This document shows positions 50,510-60,083 of a DNA stretch of 64,000 nt, one piece after another. The notes below the pieces were generated by a model. The model worked only from the letters and a program-made list of their open reading frames with translations. It had not been told where the DNA came from and searched no databases. Source of the DNA: Aggregatilineales bacterium. GTDB lineage: Bacteria; Chloroflexota; Anaerolineae; Aggregatilineales; Ch27. The position numbers and the translations under genes are program-made. The stretch's first letter is position 1; every line of letters begins with the position of its first letter. The DNA lies in the NCBI GenBank assembly GCA_029976005.1, contig JARKOQ010000208.1, positions 62,001 to 126,000 on the forward strand. Direction: 5' to 3'.

Positions 50510-51781
50510 CTAGATCAGCAGACTCAGCGGGTTTTCGATCAGGCGCTTCATTTCCTGCATGAACTGGGCCGCCTCGGCTCCATCGGTGACGCGGTGATCG
50601 GCGCTGATCGTGATCTTCAGGCGCGCGCCGGCGCCCAGCGTGCCGTCCGGGTGAACGACCGGGACCTGTTTGGCCGCGCCAATCGCCAGGATGGCCGCTT
50701 CCGGTGGGTTGATGATGGCGACAAAGGTGTCGACGTCGAATGGTCCCAGGTTGCTGACCGTGAAGGTGCTGCCTTCGACGTCATCCGGGCGAACCTTGCC
50801 ATCGCGGGCGCGCTGGATCATCTCCCTGGTCTGGACGGCCAGCGTGCCGAGCGCGGTTTTGTCCGCGTCCCTGGCGACCACGTTGATCAGGCCGCTTTCC
50901 AGGGCGACGGCGATCCCGATGTTGATCCGCTTGTGGCGCACGATCTTGTCCCCGTAGAAGTGCGAGTTGAGGTTGGGGAACTTGCGCAGGGCCAGGGCGG
51001 CGGCCTTGACGATCAGGTCATTGACGCTGATCCGGGCTTCTTCCGGCAGGGTCGCGTTGATCTGTTTGCGCAGGGTCAGCAGGGCCTGGACATCCATTTC
51101 GGTGGTCACGTAGAAGTGCGGGACCTGCTGTTTGGCCTCGACCATGCGCTTGCCGATCCGGGCGCGCAGCTTGTTGGTGTCGATGATCTCGACGTCCGGG
51201 CCGGAAGGCAGCGCGCCGAAGCTGGGAGCCGGGATGGCCGCCGGAGCTGCGCCAGCCGGGGCCGCCGGACGGGCCGCGCCGGGCCTGGCGCTCTCGACGT
51301 CCTTCCTGACGATGCGGCCGCCGGGGCCGCTGCCCGCGACCTGGGCCAGGTCCACCCCGCGATCGGTGGCGATCTTACGCGCCAGGGGGCTGGCCTTGAC
51401 CCGGCCTCCCTCCTGACCATTGCCTCTGGGGAGCGAGGGCGCGGCGGCGGGGGCGGCTGGTTCCGCCGGAGCGGTCTGTTCCGCCGGAGCCGGAGCGGCC
51501 GCCGCCTTGGGCTGGGGCGCTGCCCCGCCTTCCACGGCCTCGCCGGCCTGGCCGACGAGGGCGATGTCCGCGCCAACGGGCACCACTTCGCCGGGGTTGG
51601 CCAGATGCTTGAGCAGCACGCCGCTGGCGCTGGTCTCGATTTCGATCGTGGCCTTGTCGGTCTCGATCTCGGCGATCACGTCACCCTTGTTGATCGTGTC
51701 GCCCGGATTCTTGACCCACTTGACCAGCGTGCCTTCGGCCATGTCGAAGCCCAGCTTGGGCATCTGAATGGGTTCCGCCAT
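50510..51781 (-). CDS. pdhC: Dihydrolipoamide acyltransferase, E2 of a 2-oxoacid dehydrogenase complex
   Basis: E2 forms the complex core and transfers the acyl group to CoA. The 423-residue chain has one lipoyl domain with lipoylated K43 (AEIETDKATIEIE) and an Ala/Pro-rich linker (about 85-125). The E1/E3-binding domain spans about 128-163 (KASPLARKIATDRGVDLAQVAGSGPGGRIVRKD when read in full). The catalytic domain ends with DHRVTDG (H396, D400). Its ATG overlaps the E1-beta stop by one base. The E3 gene is not in the window. Pyruvate is the likely substrate, but branched-chain 2-oxoacids or acetoin cannot be excluded from sequence. Confidence 0.93.
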   Translation of the reverse strand: MAEPIQMPKLGFDMAEGTLVKWVKNPGDTINKGDVIAEIETDKATIEIETSASGVLLKHLANPGEVVPVGADIALVGQAGEAVEGGAAPQPKAAAAPAPAEQTAPAEPAAPAAAPSLPRGNGQEGGRVKASPLARKIATDRGVDLAQVAGSGPGGRIVRKDVESARPGAARPAAPAGAAPAAIPAPSFGALPSGPDVEIIDTNKLRARIGKRMVEAKQQVPHFYVTTEMDVQALLTLRKQINATLPEEARISVNDLIVKAAALALRKFPNLNSHFYGDKIVRHKRINIGIAVALESGLINVVARDADKTALGTLAVQTREMIQRARDGKVRPDDVEGSTFTVSNLGPFDVDTFVAIINPPEAAILAIGAAKQVPVVHPDGTLGAGARLKITISADHRVTDGAEAAQFMQEMKRLIENPLSLLI

Positions 51782-52761
51782 TAGAGCACCTCTTTCACCG
51801 CCGCGACGACCTTCTGCGCGTCGGGCAGGGCCATCATCTCGATGTTGCTGGCATAGGGCAGGGGGTTATCCAGGGCGCTGACGCGCTTGACCGGGGCGTC
51901 CAGGTAGTCGAAGACCTGATCCTGAATCTGGGCGGTCACTTCCGCCCCCACATTGTAGCGCGGCAGCGATTCCTCGACGATTACGGCGCGGTTGGTTTTC
52001 TTGACGCTTTCGAAGACCGGCTCCAGGTCCAGCGGACGCAACCAGCGCAGGTCGATGATCTCGGCCTCGATGCCGTCCTTGGCGAGGATGTCGGCCGCCT
52101 GGGTCGACCATTCCAGACCCTTCTGGTAGGTGACGATCGTGACGTCCTTGCCCTGGCGCTTGACATCGCTCTTGCCGATGGGCAGCACGAAATCGGGGTC
52201 ATCCGGAACCACGCTGCGGCGCTGGAGCATAGTCGAGTGTTCAACGAACATGACCGGGTTATCGTCGCGGATGGCGGCCTTGAGCATGCCCTTGGCGTCG
52301 TAGGCGGTGCCGGGAACGGCGACGTACATGCCGGGGAAATGGGCGAAGACGACTTCTGGCGCATGCGAGTGGGTCGCGCCAAGCTGCTTGCCGCCGCCGG
52401 TCGTGGTACGCAGGACCATGGGCACCTTGAACTGGCCGTTGAACATGTAGCGCACCTTGGCCATGTGGTTGACGATGGCGTCCATCGCCACGAAGGCGAA
52501 GTTGATGGTCATGATCTCGGCGATTGGCCGCAGGCCGGCCATGGCCGCGCCCACCGCCGAGCCGGCGATAACCATCTCCGAGATGGGGGTATCGCGCACG
52601 CGGCGCGCGCCGAATTCGTCCAGGAAGCCGCGGGTGACCGCGTAGGTGCCGCCCCAGACGCCGACTTCCTCGCCCATGATGAAGACCCGCTCATCGCGGA
52701 GCATCTCTTCGCGCAGGGCGGCGCTGAGTGCTTCGCGAATGGTGATATTCTTCTCAGCCAT
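51781..52761 (-). CDS. pdhB: 2-Oxoacid dehydrogenase E1 component, beta subunit
   Basis: I start at ATG 52761 (MAEKNITIREALSAAL) since AAGGAA lies nine bases upstream; an ATG three codons earlier would abut it. The 326-residue subunit has the transketolase-like pyrimidine domain (RVFIMGEEVGVWGGTYAVTRGF, RVRDTPISEMVIAGSAVGAAMAG) and C-terminal domain (LRWLRPLDLEPVFESVKKTNRAVIVEE when read through). It pairs with E1-alpha in an alpha2beta2 tetramer that decarboxylates the 2-oxoacid using ThDP. It is linked to E1-alpha (14-base gap) and E2 (1-base overlap). Confidence 0.94.
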   Translation of the reverse strand: MAEKNITIREALSAALREEMLRDERVFIMGEEVGVWGGTYAVTRGFLDEFGARRVRDTPISEMVIAGSAVGAAMAGLRPIAEIMTINFAFVAMDAIVNHMAKVRYMFNGQFKVPMVLRTTTGGGKQLGATHSHAPEVVFAHFPGMYVAVPGTAYDAKGMLKAAIRDDNPVMFVEHSTMLQRRSVVPDDPDFVLPIGKSDVKRQGKDVTIVTYQKGLEWSTQAADILAKDGIEAEIIDLRWLRPLDLEPVFESVKKTNRAVIVEESLPRYNVGAEVTAQIQDQVFDYLDAPVKRVSALDNPLPYASNIEMMALPDAQKVVAAVKEVL

Positions 52762-52775
52762 GACAGTCATTTCCT

Positions 52776-53753
52776 TTAGGCGTAAACGTAACTGACCAGG
52801 TCTTCGTAGGTGGGAACGGGGCTGCTTTCGGCGAATTCCACCGCTTTGGCGATTTCGTCCACGACCTCGACCTCGATCTTGTCCAGGGTGGCCTGCACGC
52901 TCTTGTGTTTCTCAATCAGCCGGTTGCGCAGGACGCCGATCGGGTCGCCTTCGGCATAGCGGGCGACTTCGTCCTTGGTGCGGTAGCGCTCCGGGTCGCC
53001 CATGCTGTGACCCTGGAAACGGTACGTGCGCGATTCCATGAACAGCGGGCGGCCGTTCCTGGAAATCCACTCGATGCCCTTGCTGACTGCCTCGTGCACT
53101 TCCACGACATCCATGCCGTTGAAGCTGAGCGAGAAACCGGGGTCCTGCTCCAGGCCGTAGCCGATGCCTTTCTTGACCAGATCGGCCTGGCCGCTGGCGC
53201 GGTCGACCGCGGTGCCCATGCCGTAGCCGTTGTTTTCCACCAGCCACAGGACGGGCAGACCCCACACCGCGCTCAGGTTCAGGGACTCGTGGAAATAGCC
53301 GATGTTGGTCGCGCCGTCGCCCATCATGGCGACCACGACTTCATCTTCTTCGAGATACTTGGCCTTGAGGGCGATCCCGGCGGCCAGGGGCAGATGGCCG
53401 CCGACGATGCCGTGGCCGCCCCAGAAGTTCTTCTCACGGGAGGCCAGGTGCATGGAGCCGCCCTTGCCGCCGCTGACGCCGGTGCGCTTGCCGAGCATTT
53501 CCGCCATCACGGCGTTGACGTCCAGGCCCATCGCCAGGGCGATGCCGTGGTCGCGGTAGGCAGTGATGGCGTGGTCATTCTGACGAAGCGCCGCGGCGAT
53601 TCCGACGCCCGTGGCTTCCTGGCCGATATAGAGATGCAGGAACCCGCCGATTTTGCCTTGCTGATAGAGTTCCGCGCATTTCTCTTCGAACCGCCGGATC
53701 AAAACCATCTGGCGGTACCAGTTGATCATGGTTTCCTTCGTAGGTGCTGCCAT
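52776..53753 (-). CDS. pdhA: 2-Oxoacid dehydrogenase E1 component, alpha subunit
   Basis: This 325-residue subunit binds ThDP. The motif GDGATNIGYFHESLN (145-159) through VENN (172-175) gives the GDG-x(~26)-NN cofactor signature. RTGVSGGKGGSMHL and the phosphorylation-loop region YRFQGHSMGDPERYR are typical of pyruvate/acetoin-type E1-alpha. It is first in the leftward three-gene operon, followed by E1-beta and E2. The 232-base gap upstream is shared with the divergent sensor kinase gene. Confidence 0.95.
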   Translation of the reverse strand: MAAPTKETMINWYRQMVLIRRFEEKCAELYQQGKIGGFLHLYIGQEATGVGIAAALRQNDHAITAYRDHGIALAMGLDVNAVMAEMLGKRTGVSGGKGGSMHLASREKNFWGGHGIVGGHLPLAAGIALKAKYLEEDEVVVAMMGDGATNIGYFHESLNLSAVWGLPVLWLVENNGYGMGTAVDRASGQADLVKKGIGYGLEQDPGFSLSFNGMDVVEVHEAVSKGIEWISRNGRPLFMESRTYRFQGHSMGDPERYRTKDEVARYAEGDPIGVLRNRLIEKHKSVQATLDKIEVEVVDEIAKAVEFAESSPVPTYEDLVSYVYA

Positions 53754-53921
53754 AATACTCCTCGATGCGCAAATAATGAGTGTGTCTTAACACTCTTCAA
53801 GGGGGGATATGCGCTTGGTTCGATTCGCCAGTTTACCGTAAGAAAACGGGGCTTGGCAAACCGCATCCGCGATTTTATCCAATTCTAATAAAAACTGTCT
53901 GAAACGGGTCCCGCGCCCGAT

Positions 53922-53950
53922 TTATCTTGTATTGGCAGCGGTGCTAGAAT
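53922..53950 (+). promoter_or_regulatory. Promoter of the PAS/GAF sensor kinase gene
   Basis: An extended -10, TGC-TAGAAT (53942-53950), is preceded at 17 bases by TTATCT (53922-53927), a weak -35. The predicted leader is about 30 bases, ending in the ribosome-binding site GGAAGGT before ATG 53986. Confidence 0.6.
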
Positions 53951-53985
53951 ACAGGCGGGTTCCTGATTCACTCGGAAGGTATTTC

Positions 53986-56900
53986 ATGCCTCAGGTTCGT
54001 GTCGGCCGGTTCGATGCGCGGTGGCGGGCGCTCTTGCTGGCGGCAGGCGGGCTGTTGCTGGCAGGGTTGCTGAGCCTTGGCATTGGCGGCTACCGCAGTG
54101 TGTTGATCCGGCAGGCCCAGCGCGACCTGCGCCAGAATCAGGCGGACGCGCTGCTTCGGTTTGAGGCCGAGCTGGAAAATACGATCGACGCGCCGCTCTG
54201 GCTTCAGATGACTCTGACCGGAGCCGGCGGCTCCGATCTCCAGACGCCGGACCAGGTTTTCGAGCAGATCATGGCCGAGCGTCCCTGGATCCGGCTCCTG
54301 GCCGCGTTTTCCCCGGAAGGCGAGGTGCAAATTCATCCGGTCGGGGAGGCGGCCCTGCTGGACCGGCTGCCTCTTTCCGAGGGAGAGCCGAACGTGCCGC
54401 TGGTGGGCCGTCCGGTGGAACTCGCCGCTGGGCAGTGGCTGATTGGGGTGGACTACCTGATCCAGACCGGCGGCATGCCGCCAACCCACCTGCGAATGGT
54501 CGTGGACATCGGCTTGCTGATCGAGCGCATGCTCCGGCCTGAGTCTGGATCGGGCCTGGAGATTGGGCTGAGACTGGCTGATGGGACAGTCCTGATCGAT
54601 CCGGGCGTGTTCGAGCAAGAGCCAGTCCTGGAGTCGCTCGCGGTTCGCGCGCAGCGTTTGGAGATCGGCCTGGCGCCGGCAGGTGGATGGGCGGCCCAGA
54701 TTCAAGGGCCGCTTCTGGCGGCGATCGCCGTGACGCTCGGCTCGATTCTGCTGGTTGGCGGACTGGGATATGTGTTCGTGTCCAGGAACGCCTATCTGAG
54801 ACAGCGGACTCGAACGCTGGAGGAGCTTAACCAGGCGCTGCGCGACAGCGAAGCGCGCGCGCAATCGCTGGTGGAAATGGCTTTCGACGCGACCCTGGGG
54901 CTGGATTCCACTGGCCGCGTGGCGTTCTTCAATGCCGCGGCTCGCCAGATGTTCGGCCATTCGGCCGAGGAAGCGACTCACCTGCCGCTGGCTGCTCTGC
55001 TGCCCGCTCTGCCGCTGCCCGAGGATGGCTCCAGTCCGGTCGACGCGCTGATGCGGCTACAGCAGAGGCCGGATGCGTCCAACGCGCCGCTCGAAACCCA
55101 GGGGCGGCGCGCCGATGGCACCCGGTTTCCGGTGGAAGTCTCGATGGTCACCATGGATTGGGAGGCGGGCGAGCGCCTTGTGGTGATGAGCATTCGAGAC
55201 ATCACCCAGCGCGTGCGGCAGGCGGAAGCCCTGCTGCGCAGCGAGGCGGTGTACCGTTCCCTGGCCGAAGACGTGCTGGACAGCTCCGCCGTGGGGATTT
55301 TCATCCTGGATTCGACGTTCAGCGTGTTCTGGATCAACCAGGCCATGGAGCGCTACTTTGGTATTGACCGGCTGGAGGTGATCGGCCAGGACAAGCCGCG
55401 CCTGATCCGGGAACGGCTCCGGCAGAAATTCGAAGCGCCTGAGGAGTTCGAGGCGCGCGTGCTGGCCACCTACGCGAACAACACCTACATCGAAAACTTC
55501 GAGTGTCACATTCTGGCAGGGCCTGAGCAGGAGGAGCGCTGGCTGGAGCATTGGAGCCAGCCAATCACGAGTGGTCTGTTCGCGGGCGGCCGGATCGAGC
55601 ATTATTACGATATCACGGCCCGCAAACGGGCCGAGCACGCGCTGCTGGCGTACCAGGAGGATTTGCGCAGCAAGAGCTATTCGCTGCAAGTACTGAATGC
55701 GGTGTCCGATCTCCTCTACCAGTCTCTCGATTTTCGGACGGTGGCCCAGCAGGCTCTGAATTTCGCACAGGCCTATACCGGCGTGCCAGGGATTGCCCTG
55801 TATTTTCTGCCGGTGGAAGGCGACCAACTGCGCCTGGTGGTTTCGCGGGGCTTCTCACCGGCGATGCAGACCGTCATGGCCACGCTGCCGATGCGGAGTC
55901 TGACCGGCACTGCCGCGATCGAGGGGGAAATCCTGGTCGTCCCCGACATGATGCAGGACGATCGCACGGCGGTGACCATCCGGGACCAACTGCGGGAAGA
56001 AGGCTATGTCGGTGGGGTGTTCATCCCGCTGTTGTACCAGGGGCAAAGTCTGGGGGCCATTAACCTGCTCTACAAGGACGTCTACGAGCCGGTGCCGCAG
56101 CAGTTGGAGACGCTCGAATCGATCGCCAAGACGATCGGCGTGGCGCTTTCCAACGCGCGCTACGTGGAGCAGATCGAAGCCGAAATCAACGAGCGGGCGC
56201 GCGCCCAGGAAGCCGAGCACGAGCAGCGGATGTGGGCCGAGGTCTTGCAGGACAACGCGGCCGCGATCACCCGCACCCTGGACCTGGAGGAAGTTCTTGA
56301 CCGGATTCTGGACGGCATTCGAAGTGTCATGCCAGAGTACGAGGATGCGGTCCTCATCCTGGTCGAAGAGGGCGTAGGACGGGTCATGCGCTTGCAGGGT
56401 GAATATCCCCTGGCCTTCGACGACGATCCCTTACACTGCGATATTCAGGTGTATGCCAACCTGCGCTGGATGCACGAACACCAGCAGGCGCTGGCGATCC
56501 CCGATACAAAGGCGTATCCGGGCTGGGTGATCCGTCCGGGAACGGGCTGGGCGATGTCCAGTGTTGGGGCGCCGATCTGTATGGAAGGGGTGGTCATCGG
56601 GTTCCTGCTGCTCTACAGCGACCAGGTGGGTGCCTTTACCGATCAGCATGCCCGGCGTCTGCAATCCCTGGCGGACCAGGCCGGGATTGCCATTTCCAAT
56701 GCGCGGCTGTTTGGCGCCGTCCAGCGCCAGCGCGGGATCGACAGCGCCTTGCACGATCTCAGCATGCTTCTGAACAGTTCGCTCTCGCTGGAAGAAACGC
56801 TCGATCGGCTTCTGGCGGGGGTGCGCACGGTGGTGGCCTGTGATGCCGCCAATCTGCTGATGATCGAAGGCGATAGAGCGCGTGTCGCGCGCGCGTTGGG

Positions 56901-59358
56901 ATACGAGCAGCGCGGCCCCTTTGATCCGTTCGGCCTGGTCATCGAGATGAAAAACGCGCCTAATCTGAAGCAGGTGTTGGATCAGCGCGGCGTCCTGATC
57001 ATTCCCGATGTCACCCAGTACCCAGGCTGGCTGCCGATCGAGGGGGTGGAGTGGATCCGATCCTGGGCCGGCGTCCCCATCGTCCTGAGGGATGGCAAGA
57101 TCGCTGGCATCCTGGCGCTCGACAGCGCGTTGGCCGATGCCTACAATGATGCGCAGCGGCCCGTGCTGATGTCGTTCGCCAATTCGGCGGCGATCGCCAT
57201 CGAGAACGCGCGCCTTTTCGAGGCGGAAAAACGGGAACGTCATTTTGCCGAGGTGCTGCGCGACATCGCGCTGCTGCTCTCGTCCTCCCTGGATCGGACC
57301 AGCATCTTCACGGAAGTGCTGCATCAGGTGCGGCGCGCGCTGCCTTTCACCACGGCTGCGGTCTGGCTGCCCAGCCCGGATGGCCTGCTCAGGGCGGTGG
57401 CGACTGTCGGCTATGAGGAACTGGGCCTGTACGAACAGGTTCTTTCGCTCGCCTTTCCACCCGCCATTAATCTGTCAGACTACGGTGACCTGAAAGACTT
57501 CCCGATCGTGATCCGCCCTGACGTGCGAGATTACCCAGGATGGCGCCGCGAGCCGGGATTCGAGTGGATCCGTTCCTGGGCGGCCGTGCCATTCGTGATT
57601 CGCGGCGAGCTTGCTGGCCGCCTGACCCTGGATGGCGATCAGGTCGGCATGTATCAGACCGAACACGAGCCATTTTTGACTGCCCTGGCCCGGCAGATGT
57701 CGCTGGCGCTCCAGAACATGCGGTTGTTTGACAAAACCCAGCAGTATCTGAACCAGATGTTCGCCCTGCGCCACATCAGCCTGGAATTGGCGGCCAGCCA
57801 GCAGGCTCGCCTGGCGATTCTGGACGTGGTCGCCGACCGGTTCGTGGAGCTGCTCGACGCGGACGAACACGTGGTCTGGCTGTGGGATGGGATGGAGGAC
57901 GCGCTCTACCCGATGGCATTCCGGCGCAGCTTCGAGCACGGCGGCGAGGATCTGCCCCGGCTGGAATGGGGGGAAGGGATGCCTGGCCGGGCGCTGGCCC
58001 AGCGCCAGACCTTGCGGACCAATGCCTATGCCGGATCGGTCGGCCAGCCCGATCCGCTGCGCGGGATGCCCTATCACGCCATGCTGGCCGTGCCGATGTG
58101 GTGGCAGAATGCGCCGGTTGGGGTTCTGACGGCGGTGATGGCGCGCCCTGACCGGCGCTTCAGCGAGGACGACGAGCGCCTGATCCAGCTCTTCGCCGGG
58201 AACGTGGCTTCGGCGCTGGTCAATGCCCAGTTTTACGAGGAAATCCAGGGCTATGCCTCGACGCTGCAAGAACTGGTCGATGAAAAGACCGTGCAGCTTC
58301 AGGCCGAGCGTCGCCAACTCGATGCCATCCTGAACGGCATGGCTGAAGGCGTGACTTACGTCGAGAACGGCGTCACGCGTTACGTCAACCGGGCGTTGAG
58401 CGAGATGACCGGGTATTCAATCGAAGAACTGCTTCAGATGAGCGGGCATCCCCAACTGCTGACCCTCGGCCATGACTCCGGCCAGAGCCGGGAATACTCA
58501 GAACGACTGGCGCGCGTCCTGGCGCTGGGTGGGGTGTGGCGCGAGGAAGCGCTCCTGCGACGGAAGGATGGCAGCGAATTCGACGTCGGAGTAACCACAA
58601 CGCTGGTCAGCCCGGACCAGACAGGCAGTGGAACCGTGACGATTCTGCGGGATATCAGCCAGGAGAAAGCCCTCCAGGAACAGAAGGACCAGTTTATCGC
58701 GCATGCGTCGCACGAGCTGCGCACTCCGATCGCCAATATCAAAACCCGGCTGTATCTCTCCCGGCGGCAGCCCGAACGGCTGGAAGAGCACCTGGCGGTG
58801 CTGGACTACGTTTCGGAGCGGATGCGCCTGCTGGTGGAAGACTTGCTGGATTTCTCGCGGTTTGGCCGGGGCAAGATCACGCTGCATCTGGAGGAGATGA
58901 TCTTGCAGACGGTGATCGAGCATGCCGTGTGGGTGCTCCACTCCGACGCGGAGCAGAAGCAGATTCAACTGGCGGTCGATCTGCCGGTCGAGCCGGTCGT
59001 CGTCCTGATCGATCCGGGGCGCATGGAGCAGGTGCTGACCAATCTGGTGGCGAACGCGATCAACTATACGCCGGCCGGGGGACGAATCGCCATCCAAATC
59101 GAGCTGGAGACTCAGCCGGAGTCGCTCGTGCACGTTCGGGTGAGCGATACCGGGATCGGGATTCCGGCCGATCTGCTGGAGCATATCTTCGAGCCGTTTT
59201 TCCGCGTCAACGAGAAAGCGGTCGGCGGCACCGGGCTGGGCCTGCCCATCGCCCGGAACATCGTCCGGGCGCACGGCGGCGAACTCAGCGTGGAAAGCAC
59301 GCCGGGCATGGGCAGCACCTTCCACTTCACCCTCAAGCGCATTGTGAACCCGGAGTGA
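53986..59358 (+). CDS. Giant membrane sensor histidine kinase with three PAS and five GAF domains
   Basis: I chose ATG 53986 (MPQVRVGRF) with GGAAGGT at ideal distance; a longer TTG-started frame runs through the promoter. The protein has 1790 residues. TM1 (about 14-36) and TM2 (about 242-266) enclose a CHASE-like extracytoplasmic sensor (PLWLQMTLTG, IDYLIQ-type region). Two PAS domains (about 283-411, 421-551) precede five GAF domains (about 563-1416), then a third PAS (about 1441-1561). HisKA has H1576 (HASHELRTPI) and HATPase_c has GIGIPADLLEHIFEPFF and GTGLGLPIARN. GAF2-4 share the motif YPGW followed about ten residues later by W-x-x-S. No response regulator is nearby. It is divergent from pdhA. 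Confidence 0.9.
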   Translation: MPQVRVGRFDARWRALLLAAGGLLLAGLLSLGIGGYRSVLIRQAQRDLRQNQADALLRFEAELENTIDAPLWLQMTLTGAGGSDLQTPDQVFEQIMAERPWIRLLAAFSPEGEVQIHPVGEAALLDRLPLSEGEPNVPLVGRPVELAAGQWLIGVDYLIQTGGMPPTHLRMVVDIGLLIERMLRPESGSGLEIGLRLADGTVLIDPGVFEQEPVLESLAVRAQRLEIGLAPAGGWAAQIQGPLLAAIAVTLGSILLVGGLGYVFVSRNAYLRQRTRTLEELNQALRDSEARAQSLVEMAFDATLGLDSTGRVAFFNAAARQMFGHSAEEATHLPLAALLPALPLPEDGSSPVDALMRLQQRPDASNAPLETQGRRADGTRFPVEVSMVTMDWEAGERLVVMSIRDITQRVRQAEALLRSEAVYRSLAEDVLDSSAVGIFILDSTFSVFWINQAMERYFGIDRLEVIGQDKPRLIRERLRQKFEAPEEFEARVLATYANNTYIENFECHILAGPEQEERWLEHWSQPITSGLFAGGRIEHYYDITARKRAEHALLAYQEDLRSKSYSLQVLNAVSDLLYQSLDFRTVAQQALNFAQAYTGVPGIALYFLPVEGDQLRLVVSRGFSPAMQTVMATLPMRSLTGTAAIEGEILVVPDMMQDDRTAVTIRDQLREEGYVGGVFIPLLYQGQSLGAINLLYKDVYEPVPQQLETLESIAKTIGVALSNARYVEQIEAEINERARAQEAEHEQRMWAEVLQDNAAAITRTLDLEEVLDRILDGIRSVMPEYEDAVLILVEEGVGRVMRLQGEYPLAFDDDPLHCDIQVYANLRWMHEHQQALAIPDTKAYPGWVIRPGTGWAMSSVGAPICMEGVVIGFLLLYSDQVGAFTDQHARRLQSLADQAGIAISNARLFGAVQRQRGIDSALHDLSMLLNSSLSLEETLDRLLAGVRTVVACDAANLLMIEGDRARVARALGYEQRGPFDPFGLVIEMKNAPNLKQVLDQRGVLIIPDVTQYPGWLPIEGVEWIRSWAGVPIVLRDGKIAGILALDSALADAYNDAQRPVLMSFANSAAIAIENARLFEAEKRERHFAEVLRDIALLLSSSLDRTSIFTEVLHQVRRALPFTTAAVWLPSPDGLLRAVATVGYEELGLYEQVLSLAFPPAINLSDYGDLKDFPIVIRPDVRDYPGWRREPGFEWIRSWAAVPFVIRGELAGRLTLDGDQVGMYQTEHEPFLTALARQMSLALQNMRLFDKTQQYLNQMFALRHISLELAASQQARLAILDVVADRFVELLDADEHVVWLWDGMEDALYPMAFRRSFEHGGEDLPRLEWGEGMPGRALAQRQTLRTNAYAGSVGQPDPLRGMPYHAMLAVPMWWQNAPVGVLTAVMARPDRRFSEDDERLIQLFAGNVASALVNAQFYEEIQGYASTLQELVDEKTVQLQAERRQLDAILNGMAEGVTYVENGVTRYVNRALSEMTGYSIEELLQMSGHPQLLTLGHDSGQSREYSERLARVLALGGVWREEALLRRKDGSEFDVGVTTTLVSPDQTGSGTVTILRDISQEKALQEQKDQFIAHASHELRTPIANIKTRLYLSRRQPERLEEHLAVLDYVSERMRLLVEDLLDFSRFGRGKITLHLEEMILQTVIEHAVWVLHSDAEQKQIQLAVDLPVEPVVVLIDPGRMEQVLTNLVANAINYTPAGGRIAIQIELETQPESLVHVRVSDTGIGIPADLLEHIFEPFFRVNEKAVGGTGLGLPIARNIVRAHGGELSVESTPGMGSTFHFTLKRIVNPE

Positions 59359-59540
59359 TCCAGGTCGCCCGCCGGCTCAACTGGATAGTCTCCCCGACAA
59401 TTCGAAGACGATATTTCTTGTAGAACTCTTATTTTGTTTCCTCCTAAAACTGTCTAGAATGTTGAGCGATGGCCCGGCCAGAACAGCGTGCCCGGCCGGG
59501 GGCCTGGGATTGTGCGTGGCGCGGCATTCTGGAGGATGGC

Positions 59541-59990
59541 GTGTATACCTTGCTTCTGACTCTGCATTCGTTGGTCCGCTGGCTGGTGGTGATCGCAGCC
59601 GTCGTCGCGGTGATCCATGCCTGGACGGGCTGGTTGGGCAAGCGGCCGTGGACTTCGCTGGCCGACCGGCTGGGCCTGATCTTCACCGTGGCTATGGACG
59701 TGCAGCTCTTGCTGGGGGTGATTCTGTACTTCATCAGCCCGCTGATTCAGGGTGCGTTCGCCGACTTCGGTCAGGCGATGGCGACGTCCGGGGTGCGCTT
59801 CTTCGCGGTGGAGCACGTCGCGTTGATGATCGTGGCGGTGATTGTCGCTCACGTGGGGCGGACGCTGGCAAAGCGCGCCCAGACCGGAGAGGCCAAATAC
59901 AAGCGGGCCGCGCTGCTGTTTACGCTGGCGGTGGTGCTGGTGCTGGTCGCGATCCCCTGGCAGGCGCGTCCCCTGTTCCGGCTGGGATAA
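59541..59990 (+). CDS. Four-helix membrane protein, cytochrome b-like
   Basis: I start at GTG 59541 (VYTLLLTLHSLVRW) because GGAGG lies six bases upstream; a longer ATG-started frame has no ribosome-binding site. The 149-residue protein has four predicted membrane helices. Conserved-looking polar residues within or next to them are LHSLVRW, DVQLLLGVILYFISP and VRFFAVEHVALMIVAVIVAHVGR (two His). Similar proteins are often annotated 'cytochrome B', based on His pairs that might bind haem, but there is no proof of haem binding. A TAGAAT -10 lies at 59455-59460. It ends 94 bases before the convergent B12 regulator gene. Confidence 0.7.
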   Translation: MYTLLLTLHSLVRWLVVIAAVVAVIHAWTGWLGKRPWTSLADRLGLIFTVAMDVQLLLGVILYFISPLIQGAFADFGQAMATSGVRFFAVEHVALMIVAVIVAHVGRTLAKRAQTGEAKYKRAALLFTLAVVLVLVAIPWQARPLFRLG

Positions 59991-60083
59991 CCGAGCGGTG
60001 AAGCCGCTTCAATGACTGCCCTGGCCGGGCTGGTGGCGCGGATGATGCGTGGCGCCAGCCCGGCCGGATTGCGTGGACTTGCA

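Noticed and set aside
53932-53985. TTG-started 18-residue extension of the giant kinase
   Set aside because: It runs through the promoter's -10 element, and the ATG at 53986 has an ideal ribosome-binding site.
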